Origin: Blumeriella jaapii
Taxonomy: Eukaryota; Ascomycota; Leotiomycetes; Helotiales; Drepanopezizaceae
Length of the DNA stretch: 64,000 bases
Direction of reading: 5' to 3'
NCBI GenBank assembly: GCA_009599575.1
Contig: VWND01000069.1
Span: 124,001-188,000 of the forward strand
In this document: piece after piece, positions 23,881-34,807 of the stretch
How the letters are laid out: each line of letters begins with the position of its first letter
Numbering within the stretch: position 1 is the first letter of the stretch
Translations under genes and position numbers: made by a program
Notes under the pieces: generated by a model
The model's input: the letters and a program-made list of their open reading frames with translations, nothing else
The model's database searches: none
Told to the model about the DNA's origin: nothing

Positions 23881-25029
23881 TACTGGTACAATACGCACAG
23901 CACAGCCTACATCCGTACCGGCAAAAACCGACCCACCCACCCCTCTTCTACCACGACCACCACAACCACCACCATCACCATCACAACCCGCCCGTAATCC
24001 CGAAGAACGCAGCCGAAAGCCGGAAGGAAAGCAACCGAGGAGAGCCCGGGAAGGAAGGATGGATGGATGGATGGAAACGTATGGGGTATGTGAGCGAGAT
24101 AGATAATCGATAGATACAGTAGATAGACCCCTTATCGACCGAGCGACCGACCGACCGACCTACCTATTTCGACATCCCCTGGTACCCCCGTATGTACAGT
24201 ACCGCGCTGTGTGTACGGTGTGTCCAAAACGGGATCACAGGGTAAAGCTTCTTTCTCGCTCAGCAGCAGGCCCAAGAATCGGGCGGGGGTTGTTAGGTAT
24301 GTATGTATGTAAGGACTGGTGTGGAGTGTAGTGATGTATGCGTAAGAAGAAGGAGAAGAAGAAAAAGAGAAAAAATAAAAGGAGAAAAAAAAAAGAAAAT
24401 CGTCAGCCGGAGATGTTTGCCCTCCAAGCAAGCAAGCAACCAAGCAAGCAACCAAGCAACCAAGCGAGTAAGCAAGATGAGCAAATTTTCACTTTTTAAC
24501 TCTTGCAAATCGCAATACCCATAGATCGATAAAATGAACGAGTCCACCCCAGCCCACCCCGCCCCACCCCACCTGTTGCTACGGCAGATCCTACAAACTC
24601 TGTACACCGTACATCGTACACCGTACATCGATCGTACTTCGTACTTCGTTCGCACTTCCTACATCGTGCGGTGGACGGTGTAGAGGGACCGACGATACGA
24701 GTCATCGATCCTCCGGGCAGGTGGATACAGCGTCAGGTCTCGGACGAGCTTGAATGCCGTGTGCTGAGCGTGATGGTGATCCGAGGCTTTTGTTCTCTCA
24801 TCCCTTTCTGTTCTCCCCTGGACCTCTGGAGGCCGAGATTAGGCCTTGGGGATGGGAAGTGGGTTCGCTGTGGTGGGTTTTGGTCGGGGGAGGTCGAGTC
24901 AGAGACTTGCCTCAGCTGGAGGTTGGCTGGGTCTGCTTGAGTCGGGTTGGTGTGTGGATGGATGTATTGTATACTGTAGATTGGGGTACTGTAGGGATGG
25001 AGGTCGAGATTGGGGTACCGATCGAGATG

Positions 25030-25300
25030 GAGGAAAGAAGGAAGGATCACGGTACCGTGGGAGAAAAAGAAGAAGAAGGAGGAGGAGGAGGAGGAGGGGG
25101 AGAAAGCAAGAAAGAGAAAAGGAAAAAGGATCGGAAGAAGGTAAGAAAAAGGAAAGGCAGAAGGGCAAATGGGAGAAGGATAGGAACAAAGAAAGAAGGA
25201 TAAACAGAGAGAAAAGAGAAAAGAGAAAAGAGAAAAGAGAAAAAGAGAAAAGAGAAAAAGAGCAAAGAGAAAAGAGAAAAGAGACAATCCAGACGCGAAA
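25030..25300. repeat. Polypurine tract
   Basis: Purine-only or nearly so on the + strand: a GGAGGAGGAG block, then GAAAAGAGAAAAGAG units. Opposite-strand open frames are low-complexity Ser/Phe/Leu and were rejected as genes. Confidence 0.75.
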
Positions 25301-25917
25301 GAAAACACGTAGGCGAGACGAACGTGAACCCCAAGATCTGTGACCAATCTTCAACTGCCTCTCTTTTCTCTCCTCTCCTTTCTTTTTTAAGAGACATACC
25401 GTTGTGCGTACTGTACAGTACGTACTGTACCAATCAACCGCACCAGACAGGAAGCCAAGCCCGAAATGCCAAATCCCCATCGGGGCGTGCACGAGAGATT
25501 TCATAGGCCCGCCTGCCCGGCGGCCTGGGAAGGGTTGCGGCGCTTATTGCGCTTTTGGGGAGGAGAAGGAGGAGGAAGAGGCGGAGGGAATGGGATTTTG
25601 CATCTTGGGACGAGTGGGTGGTTCCCATGTTCGATCAGACGCCATGAAGCATCGATCCTGGAATTGAGTTTCCGTGTATTGATCCTCGAGGGGCAAACCA
25701 GATACAGGAGGAGGTATTGTGTACACTGTGCTATGTACAGTACCGCAAGGGAGAAAGAAGTCGAAGTGGAAGTGTGATGAAGGAGTGTGCTATTTACGAT
25801 CAAGTGCTAGTAGAGGTGTGTACTGTATATGTGTATAGAGGGACGGGAGATGTGTTATCCCGGGGCCCGAGCCCCGACCTTCCTTCCACCCGGGCGGACG
25901 GAGTTACAGAGGGTAAG

Positions 25918-26320
25918 TAGTGTACAGATATAGTACAGTAATGTACATACAGTACAGTACAGTAGTACAGTATTCCGGAGAAGTACAGACAGAGTGTTAG
26001 TACTTGACCTACTGTAGGGCTGTTTCAGCGTTTGGAACGGGGTGGACCTGCAGTACGTAAGGATTGTAGGATTGTAGGACTGTACTGTATGTAGGACTGT
26101 GTGTAGTATTGTATGTAGCATTGTATGTAGTATTGTATGTAGTATTGCATGTAGTATGTAGTATTATATGTAGTACTGTAAGTAGCATTGTATTATGTAG
26201 CGTTGCATTATATAGAATTGTACAGTAGTATTATTTTTGTACAGTGTGTGCAGTATTTCTGTACAGTACAGTACAGTACAGTACAGTATAATGCAGTTCA
26301 GTACAATACAGTACCGTGGG
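25918..26320. repeat. Dense ACAGT pentamer cluster
   Basis: The densest patch of the TACTGTA/TACAGTA motif. It includes a run of (ACAGT) units at about 26260-26288 and many degenerate singles such as GTAGTATTGTATGTAG. It is followed at 26335-26367 by an ACCGTGG tandem (GGACCGT units). Confidence 0.7.
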
Positions 26321-26330
26321 TGGACGGGTA

Positions 26331-26368
<38 letters not shown>

Positions 26369-27379
26369 GGAACAATCGCACAGGACCGTGCTTACATCAG
26401 CACCGACATATTTACAGTAGCGCCGGAGCATTTACCACTTTGCGAGCTTCGGCCGAATTGGCTCTTTATGTAAGTATTTACCGCATCTGTCATTAACCAC
26501 TTCCACTGCGCTGCCCCGGCTGCCCGTCGTGCCGGGATCCGGCTGTGGCTGCTGAGGTAATACGGGTCTGGGTGAGGGATGAGGGATAGATGCTGTGCGG
26601 GAATACTGTGCGCTAAATACTGTGCGGTAAATACTGTGCGGTAATACTGTACGGTAAATGCTGTAGATGAACTGCCATCGGCTTCACCACGGCACGCGTG
26701 CATTCGTATATCCTCATCCTGTCCTACAATACAAAACTGTACTGTACATACTTCCATCACCGAATCGCGACTGACAGTACAGTCCACACTCTCCTGTCTA
26801 CCTACAGTACAGTCCTGTACATCCACAACATACTTACATCGCATTTTGCCTTTGCACCGCCTCAGTCCTGCGCCGGTCTGCTCGGCTTTCTGGTCGCTTG
26901 GCTCCTGAGGCCACGCGTCCCCCGCCCGGACCAGCACGACCCCCTGAGGCATCCAAGCCCACCGGCCACCCCCCCCATTCCTGTCCTGACCTTCCCATCA
27001 TCACAACTCCACTTCTTCAAACATCGAATCCTTCCTCAAACCACCACCTCCCTCCAACTCCACCACTCCACCCCCTCCACCACCTCCACAACACCACCTC
27101 CTCCACCATCATCATCCATCACTTCATCCGGGGACGGTGGCCTCCAGAGACCCGCAAACCCATCATTCCAGCTCCAGCACCACAACCAGCACCAGCACCA
27201 ACAAACAACAAAAACCTCCACGAATCCTTCGCACGCTTCGTGCGTCGTGCCGTGCTATCGCTTCGCATCGCATCGTATCGTCTCGTATCGCATCGTATCG
27301 CATCTCAACCTCTCTCGCCATCGCCATCACCATCACCACCCACACCACCTGTCACCACCCATCACCACAATAACTTGTC

Positions 27380-29195
27380 ATGTCGTCCCAATCCCAATCA
27401 CCCTCGCCAACCTCCTCCTCGTCCGCCTCCGTCTCCGCCTCCTCCTCCTCCAAGTGCCACGATCCCCTCGAGTCGATGGTCAGCTACCCCGAGTACGACA
27501 AGCTCTCCTACCACTCGCCCTCCATGGACTCCAAGAGTCAGTTCTCCTCGCGTGCCGTCTCCAACACGCCCGCCACGCTGCCGCCCAACAACACGCAGCC
27601 CGATCTCAGCGGTCCCAGTCACAACTATGCCATGTACAAGCAGCAGACCGGCCTGCCACAGGGCGCCGTCGCCAGCACCCTCGCCATCAACCAGATGAAC
27701 CAGTTCGCCTTCAACCACGACGCCTACCTGTCCGGCTACACCAGCGACGATTTCGTCGACTTTGCCACGGCGCCGCCCAACAGCACCGGCTTCGACGACA
27801 TGGACTTTGACGCCGCCCCCAACCCGAGCCGGGCTTCTTCTTCGCCGAGTCGTCCCCCGCCGAGTTCATCAACCCGCAGACCACCTTGGCCGTGCAATCG
27901 AGCCTCCCCGCGCCCGCCAACAATGTCGGCCGTGTCTGGCCCGGGATGCATCAGCAGCAGGCCGCCCTTGCCAAGGCCCAGGCGCAACAGAAGCAGCAGC
28001 AACAACAACACATCATCCAGCAGCAGCAGCAGCAGCAGCGCCAGAACCCGACCGGCGCACCATCCAAGCGACCGCGAGCGGCGACGGTGACGGACCCGCT
28101 CGTGGAGGAGAAGATCTCACAACTGCTCAACTCCATGAGGCACGGGAGCGTGGGGAGCGATGACAGCGCGCACGGCAACATGTCTCGCATCCAGCGTCAA
28201 CGCAAGGATGAGGAGGAGATGGACGAGGACGAGAGGCTGCTGGCCAGTGAGGAGGGCAAGAAGCTCAGCAGCAAGGAGCGTCGACAGCTCCGCAACAAGG
28301 TGTCTGCGCGTGCTTTCCGCTCGAGACGAAAGGGTACGCATCACGATCATCATGACCATCTGCTTCACCGCCCGCTAACCACCCCGTCACAGAATACATT
28401 GGCCAGCTTGAAGGCGAGATCGCGATCAAGGTCAACGAGAATACCGACCTCCGCAACCAGAACAAGGCCTTGATGGAGGAGAACACTCGCCTCACCGATC
28501 TCACCCGCATGCTCCTCTCCCATCCGTCCTTCTCGGGCTTCCTCGACACCCTCGCCGCCAACCCGGCCGCGGCCCAGACGGCCCAGGCCGCCATCCAGCC
28601 CCCCCCGGCGCCCGTGGAGCAAGCGCAGCGCCCCCGCAAAGACGTGAACCCGTACGCGGGCCAGTCGCAAGTCCCGCCGCCGCAGCAACAGCACATCGGC
28701 ATGACCATGATCCCCGAACAACCCATGGACCTGTCCATGCTGGACTTCAACCACTTCTCCTACCAGCCGCAGGTCTTCTCGGTGCTCTCCCTGCCCGAGG
28801 CGGCCATCGACACCGCGGTCCTCTCGGGCAAGAGCTCGCCCTTCAGCCCCCTCGCCTCCGACAGCGAGAAAGTCGAGCTCCCCATGATTGAGCGTGTGCC
28901 CGGGCCGCCCCCGGCCGCGATCGAGCTCCCCGTCGTCGCCGATGCCGAGTTTGACGCCGATCCCGCCTTTGCCCTCTTCACCGACTCGGCTCCCGCCGTG
29001 GAAACCATCCCCTCGCCCTCACCCGCCCTCAAGGAGATCGACCTCGGCTACCTGGATCACCTCTCCTATAAGCCCGCGCAATTCGAGCTCGTCACCGCCG
29101 TCGATGCCGACGCGGCCATGTGCCGCGTCGAGCGGCTGACGAGGGAGATGGACGCATGTGTGGCGCGCCTCACGGCCTTGACCATGCACTTGTAG
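27380..29195 (+). CDS. bZIP transcription factor, MeaB-like, with one-base frame break
   Basis: Exons are 27380-28333 and 28393-29195 (59-bp intron, GTACGC...CACAG). The basic region KERRQLRNKVSARAFRSRRK (about residues 300-320) carries the Asn-x7-Arg bZIP core and continues over the intron as EYIGQLEGEIAIKVNENTDL, a leucine-zipper coiled coil. This form and the C-terminal QPQVFSVLSLPEA block resemble MeaB, the Aspergillus factor acting in nitrogen metabolite repression. Low-complexity Ser, Gln and Pro stretches precede the DNA-binding part. At about 27821-27826 (AACCCGAGCC) the frame must gain one base, most simply a fourth C. Upstream reads GFDDMDFDAAPNP and downstream reads EPGFFFAESSPAEFINPQTT. 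Exon length is one short of a multiple of three, giving about 585 residues once corrected. A consensus error is the simplest cause. Confidence 0.75.
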
Positions 29196-30112
29196 TCTCT
29201 CGTCCGTCTCTTGCTTGCCTGTTGCGATTTTTAGCGTGGGGATGACACGGCGTTCTTCTCTTCCCCTTTCCCTTGTGCGCATCCGCTCTTCGGACTTTTC
29301 TTTTTCGTGACAGCTGGGGAAAAATGGTGGTGGGCTTCTGCACGACGGGTGGGGTGGTTGTAGTAGGTATGATTGTGACGAATGGTTGGGTTGTTGGCAT
29401 GGCATTGGCATGGACGGGGTCCTGAAGACGCGGTACGGTAGTCCGGTTTCACACAATAGAGATATTTCACATAGACTGGAGGCTGGGCGGCAGGGGGATC
29501 TGGATATCGGGCAAATGCATTACATTCATCACACTCACTCGATGGATCGGCATCGCACTTTGCACGTGTTGTTTGTGACGATATTGGCATGTCCTCTCGG
29601 CTTGTGAACTCTTGTGACTACAGCACACCTCTTTCGCGCCGTGCTCTTTTTGCCTCGTCTGGGTACAGCACCGTACCGTACCGCAGGTGCAGTACAGAAA
29701 TAGGTGCAGTACAGTAGAGTCTGTCCGCACGGGTCATTAAAGCCAGCGTCTGTCTTACTGTACTGTATGTACACTGACTCTGTGGATTATATGTATGTAC
29801 AATACAGTACTGCGCTGCAGGTGGTCTGGGCCGTATCATATATTTATGTATGTGTATATGTATGTACTGGAGATCGATGGGTCGAAAGGCTTTTTGGGTA
29901 CTGTACTGTAAGTGAGTGAGTAAGTGCTTGCTTACTGTTCGTTAGTACTGTACTGTTTGTATGTAGTAGGAGGTGTGTACCGTCTGGGCGCGCTACACGG
30001 CACGTGATGTGCATTACTGTTACGGCGACTGCTCCTGCTGTATGTACTGCAAGCATTAGCCGTTGCCGTTATTGTGCTATGCTATGCTGTAAAGCAGAGC
30101 CCTTCTTCACTC

Positions 30113-30118
30113 CTACAT

Positions 30119-30161
<43 letters not shown>
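30113..30161. repeat. CATA then CA dinucleotide run
   Basis: ACATACATACACATACACAT leading into a pure CA run up to about 30161. Confidence 0.85.
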
Positions 30162-30238
30162 ACTAACTGTATGTACTGTATGTACATACAATACACACGA
30201 AGAAGGTTCGCTCGTCGTCTGTTAGTTTGGTTTGGTTG

Positions 30239-30258
30239 CCCCCCCCCCCCCCCCCCCC
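30239..30258. repeat. Homopolymer run of 20 C
   Basis: An uninterrupted C run 300 bp upstream of the CofD-like start codon. Confidence 0.9.
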
Positions 30259-30326
30259 GTCCCTTTAACAACGGCACGCAGCTGACGATGCGGTTGAACG
30301 CACGCGCAGCCTCCGAGATCGAGATC

Positions 30327-30331
<5 letters not shown>

Positions 30332-30408
<77 letters not shown>

Positions 30409-30409
30409 A
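30332..30409. repeat. GA dinucleotide run
   Basis: About 78 bp of AG repeats with two AAA interruptions near the end, followed within 110 bp by GCAGGCAGGTAGGTAGGTAGG. Confidence 0.9.
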
Positions 30410-30562
30410 ATCGCGGCGCCAATCTCAACCCTCTGCCGACTGGGTAATGTATGCATGTGACGCCGGTTTTGCATCGCTCGCAAACGGTGACCTGGGGAGA
30501 AAGAAAGGCAGGCAGGCAGGTAGGTAGGTAGGTAGGTAGGTAGGCTTGCTGACTGGCCCGGC

Positions 30563-33238
30563 ATGAGTCGCGGCCACATCGTCGTCTTCTCTGGCGGCAG
30601 CGCGGCGAATAGCCTCGTGGATGTGTTTGGTGGGCTGGCGGGGGGGAGGGGGGCGTGTTTGTTGAGTTAGTGAGTGGGGGCCTTTTTTTTTTGGTGGTTC
30701 TTCTTTTTTTTTCCCCTTCTTTTATTTTTTCCCCTTCTTTTCTTTTTTTTTCCCTTCTTCTCTTTTTTCTGGATTTCATGTCGTTTCAAAAGATGGCGTG
30801 AGGTGATTTTTCAGCAGAGATGCATGCTGCGAGACCGGTTTTGGGTGAGCTCGGCTCGTGTTTGGTGGAAAGGACATGCATGCATGGGCTTCTTCCTCCC
30901 TCTTTCGTGGCGAGTGTATGCTTTCTGGTCGACGGCGATAGCATGAGTGAGCGAGTGTGTGCTGACGAGAGACAAATCAAAGTATCATTCCCATCAGTGA
31001 CAATGGCGGATCGTCGAGCGAGCTCATCCGCGTCTTTGGTGGGCCGGGCATTGGCGATGTCAGGAGTGAGTTTGGCATGCTCCCTTCCTCTTGGTCATTG
31101 GAAAACTGGACACACTACGAGCTTCTCTGCTTGTGTTCTTCCCGTTTTGGAAGCAGTGCCGTTCTTCAATCTTCCTTCCCTACTTTCTGCGACTCGTCGT
31201 TTTTTCCCCCTTCTTTTCTTTCTTCTCGCTTCGTTCTCCCGTCCCCCGTTGACATCTCCAGGTCGTCTCGTCCGGCTCATCCCCGAAGATCCCTCGTCGT
31301 CAGAAACGACGGCTATCAAGACGCTGTTCAACTATCGTCTCTCCCCGGATCCGTCGCTCGCGAGGATAGAGTGGCTTGATATCGTGGAGGCTCGGCACCA
31401 GCTTTGGACCTCGATCTCATCTGAGAAGCGGGAGTAGGTTAGCCGAGCGCTCGTGTGTCTTTTGTTTGGGTTGTGGATGTCTCGAGTTTGGTCTCTTTGC
31501 AAGATTGTTCTTTGCAAGACTGCTGCTCTTCGCAAGACTGCTCTTCGCAAGACTGCTCTTTGCAAGACTGCTCTTTGCAAGACTGCTCTTTGCAAGACTG
31601 CTCTTTGCAAGACTGCTCTTTGCAAGACTGCTCTTTTCAAGACTGCTGCTCTTCGCAAGACTGCTCTTTGCAAGACTGCTCTTCGCAAGACTGCTCTTTG
31701 CAAGACTGCTCTTTGCAAGACTGCTCTTCTCAAAACGCTCTTTTATCCCCTTCTTAATTGCGATTGTCACAATGTTTACACCCTTCTTGCTGTGCGAAGT
31801 TTCGAGACTACTTCTGTCAAGACTGATACTAAGATGAATAAATACGCTAACGTTCAACGACAGACTTATTCGCTCCCTTTTCAACACAATTAACCTCGAA
31901 ATAGTCAAACGCCTCCGACCCACGTCTTCCTTCAACTTCCAGGTGAGCGTCCCCTCCCTTTCATCTCCCCCAAACCCGTCACCATGCCATTTTCAAACCG
32001 AAACTTCCTACCTCGCTCCCAGAACCTCACCCAACAATATGTTAAAACCCTCCAAGTCTGCTTCAGTAGGCAACCTCTTCCTCACCGGTGCCCGCCTCTT
32101 CACCGGCTCCTTCGAGTCCGCCATCTACCTCCTCTCCGCCATAACCGGTGTTCCCTCCAACGTCGCCGTCATCCCAGCCATCAACAGCAATTTCTCGCAC
32201 CACATCTCCGCCGGCCTGCAAGATGGCACGCAGATCACAGGCCAGAACGCCATCTCGCACCCCTCTGCTCCCTCGGCGCCTCACCCGTCCACATCCGAGG
32301 CCGTCTCGCAACAGGAGCAAGAAGAGGCCACCTCGAGCTCAACCACCCCCCGCGCCCGGACGCTGTCGCGAGAGCTAAGCGAGCACGACACCATCGAGGA
32401 CGCGAACCTGCCCGGCTCCCTGCCGACGCTCCGCAAGCAGTACATCACCTTCGCCAAGACGCACACGGCCGACTTGCCGTCGCGCATCCAGCGCGTCTGG
32501 TACATCAACCCGTACGGGCAGGAGATTCGGCCCGCGCCAAACCCGAAGGTGCTATGGAGTATCGCGGACGCGAGCGCCGTCATCTACTCCATCGGGAGTT
32601 TGTTCACGTCTATCATCCCGTGTCTGGTGCTCAAGGATGTGGGGGCACGGATCGCCGCGGGTAGCGGTGGGGGAGGTGGGAATGCGAAATTCAAGATTCT
32701 GATTTTGAATGGGAGTTTGGACCGTGAGACGAGAGCTGGTGGTGTGGATTTCACGGCGAGGGATTTCGTTGCTGCCATTGCGGATGCGTGCGCGCGCTCG
32801 AATCCTTCTCATTCGCCTTCCTCTGCCACTTCTATTACCACCACCACCACCACCACCACCACCACCGCATCAGCAGCAGCATCAGCAGCAGCAGCAGCCG
32901 CAATTCCTGCAGACCAGAAGCACTGGAAAACCTACATCACGCACGTCATCCACCTCCAGGGCGCCGGCACGCCGCACGTCGAGCGTGAGGAACTCATGCG
33001 CGCGGGGATTGAAGTCATCCGCGTCTACGGCCGCAAGCTGCCGGATGCGGACGATGGCGGCGGCGGCGGGGGTATGGTGTATGATGGCAACGCGCTGAGA
33101 CAGGCGCTGGAGGCTGTCATTGGCGGCGGTGCTGGTAGTGGTGCGAAGGGCAATGTAAGGGCGCAGAGTCGGAGAAATACGCTTGGGGTTGGGGTTGGGG
33201 TTGGGGTTCTGGGGAGGAAGGAGGGGGAAGAGGGGTAG
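30563..33238 (+). CDS. CofD/YvcK-like (UPF0052) family protein with repeat-filled introns
   Basis: Five exons, 30563-30669, 30983-31065, 31262-31433, 31864-31942 and 32057-33238, give 540 residues. All splice phases agree. The N-terminus MSRGHIVVFSGGSAANSLVD has the nucleotide-binding glycine loop of the CofD/YvcK fold. Exons 1-3 then join to read CLLSYIIPISDNGGSSSELI and GDVRSRLVRLIPEDPSSSET. Further conserved blocks are SASVGNLFLTGARLFTGSFE, AVIPAINSNFSHHISAGLQD and WYINPYGQEIRPAPNPKVLW. The family includes bacterial CofD (2-phospho-lactate transferase) and YvcK (cell-shape and carbon regulation). Fungal members have no assigned reaction that I know of. Introns are 313, 196, 430 and 114 bp, far above the 45-70 bp of other genes here. 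Exon 5 carries ACC and AGC codon expansions (Thr, Ala and Gly runs near 32835-32900 and 33055-33075). Confidence 0.85.
31498..31738. repeat. 15-bp minisatellite inside CofD-like intron 3
   Basis: Tandem TTTGCAAGACTGCTC units (about 15 copies, some with CTTCGC or an inserted CTG) fill much of the 430-bp third intron. All frames stay open through the array, producing spurious Leu-Phe-Ala-Arg-Leu or Ser-Leu-Gln-Asp-Cys repeats. Confidence 0.88.
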
Positions 33239-33734
33239 ACATGTACCTCAGGTACCTTGGGCAGTTGTCTCTATAGTTGGTTGGTCGGTCGGTCGGTTGT
33301 TTGTTTGTTTGGTTGTTTGTTTGTTTGTACCTTATGTATTAATGTTTGTTCACCTCGCTTCTTTCCCAGTCGTGAAGCCAAGCCAATCCGAAGAAGTGCC
33401 GCCCGCCCGCTTCTTCTTCTTCTTCTTCTTCTTCTTCTTCTTCTTCGGTTCTTCATTCCCGTTCGCTCCCCCTTCTCTCCTCTTCTCGTCTCTTCTCTTC
33501 TCTTCCAAACAGGAAGGCACGCACATACCGCCGCTGCGACGTACGTACATGCAACAACAACAACAACACTCACACACCTACCCGCGCCTCCCCCTCACCG
33601 CCTTCCGCGCCTCTCTCTTGGGTTGCGCACGCACCGGCTCGTAGGTAGGTGCACGTGCGAGGACGCCGGCACTGTTACGGGGCTGCCGCTGGGGAATGGC
33701 AAATAGCTGGGTTCACTCGCGGCGAGGTCACGTA

Positions 33735-33793
33735 TGGTATGGGATGGGACGGGATGGGATGGGATGGGATGGGATGGGACGGGACGGGACGGT
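33735..33793. repeat. GGGAT/GGGAC pentamer array
   Basis: About eleven copies of GGGAT or GGGAC. A similar GGGAT array lies in an intron of the Cys/His-rich gene at about 47536-47573. Confidence 0.85.
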
Positions 33794-34004
33794 GGTGCTG
33801 TGGTTGGTTGGTCGGTTGGTATGCTATCCTGGATGCTAGCACGGTGAGCGAGCGAGCGGGTAGGTAGGTAGGTAGGTAGGTAGGTAGGTCGTGGACGGGG
33901 GGAGCGAGCCGGGAGAAAGGAGGAGGAGGAGGAGGAGGAGGAGGAGGAGGAGGAGGAGATCTGGGATGAGCGAAGAGACATCTGCCCATATGATAGACGG
34001 TACG

Positions 34005-34365
34005 AGATGAGAAGGGCGAGATGAGAAGGGCGAGATGAAAAGAGCGAGATGAGAAGAGGGGGATGAGAAGAGGGGGATGAGAAAAGGGAGATAAGAAGAG
34101 CGAGATGAAAAGAGGAGGGATGAGAAGAGGGGGATGAGAAAGGCGAGATGAGAAGGGGAGATGAGAAGAGGGAGATGAGAAGGGCGAGATGAAAAGAGCA
34201 GATGAGAAAAGAGAGATGAAAAGAGGGGGATAAGAAGGCCGAGATAAAAAAGGGCGAGATGAAAAGAGGGGGATGAGAAATGGAAATAAGAAGAGCGAGA
34301 TGAGAAAAGAGAGATGAGAAGAGCGAGAAAAGGAGAGGCAAGAAGAGGCAAGAAGAGGCAAGAAA
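34005..34365. repeat. Degenerate GATGAGAAGAG purine array
   Basis: About 360 bp of variants of a 12-14 bp unit (GAGATGAGAAGAG, GGGGGATGAGAAG), ending in three AGAAGAGGCA units. The complementary strand is open in more than one frame (SHLALLIS-type products), as expected for a near stop-free purine array. Confidence 0.8.
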
Positions 34366-34807
34366 AACGCGTACCTACCTAACCAGAAGATCCATAGGCT
34401 ACAGCAAGAGAGAACATGGCAAAACCGCGGAATCGGTCGGTGTTCAATTCATAGTTTGCAATCCGAGTGGTAAAAACGTCTGGCCAAGGCACGCCAGCCA
34501 GGTCACGAAAGACCATACCTCTAGCATAAATACATCTTTGCTCACAGCCCGGTATGTAGACCGGTCGTGAGAGGTAGTCTGAGATTTCTCCGCCTATCTA
34601 CCCACCCTCGACAGAGAGGGGGGGGGCATGGAAGATCCTGACTGGCCACTGCGGCCTCTGCTCAGCAACGAGCCCATCGATGTTAACGCCGTCGCAATCC
34701 GAGCTTCGATTCCCGGGTATCTATCCGCCCAGAACGCCAGCCATGCCCATATCCGTGCCATGTACGCCGAGTCCCAAGCTGTGATGGTTCAAGCATTCCG
34801 CACGATT

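Larger units (their letters stand above)
19973..27379. other. 7.4-kb gene-free repeat island
   Basis: Between the F-box gene and the bZIP gene no frame has a credible domain; all long open frames coincide with simple repeats. The island holds TACTGTA/TACAGTA motifs throughout, ACCT tetramers, a 31-G and a 32-C run, polypurine blocks, a 9-bp minisatellite and TG/TATG tracts (listed separately). The last few hundred bases before 27380 are C-rich (CACC, CCTCCA) and are probably the bZIP promoter and leader. They include a CGTATCGCAT-type repeat at about 27257-27303. Confidence 0.7.
29196..30562. other. Repeat-rich intergenic between bZIP and CofD-like genes
   Basis: No supported gene. It contains TACTGTA/TACAGTA motifs (about 29685-29970), a CA run, a 20-C run, a long GA run and an AGGT tetramer run immediately before the CofD-like start. 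Repeats listed separately. Confidence 0.55.
33239..34807. other. Repeat-rich intergenic between convergent genes
   Basis: No supported gene between the CofD-like and SLX8-like 3' ends. It holds GGTC/GTTT runs (33280-33330), a TTC run (about 33412-33446), GGGAT pentamers (33735-33793), an AGGT tetramer run, a GGA run (33917-33958) and a degenerate GATGAGAAGAG array. Confidence 0.6.

Noticed and set aside
26698..27810. 370-codon frame overlapping the bZIP leader and first exon
   Set aside because: Starts in repeat DNA and is out of frame with the bZIP protein; Pro/Ser/His/Arg composition follows the C-rich leader.
30820..31437. Unspliced frame containing MADRRASSSASLVGRALAMSG
   Set aside because: The other frame of the same bases reads IIPISDNGGSSSELIRVFGG and splices in phase to conserved CofD-like sequence, so the unspliced reading is a shadow.
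31376..31837. Frames with Leu-Phe-Ala-Arg-Leu or Ala-Val-Leu-Gln-Arg repeats
   Set aside because: They lie in an intron of the CofD-like gene and arise from a 15-bp minisatellite.
33595..34361. Minus-strand frames of SHLALLIS type
   Set aside because: Complement of a degenerate purine array; two frames are open over the same bases.
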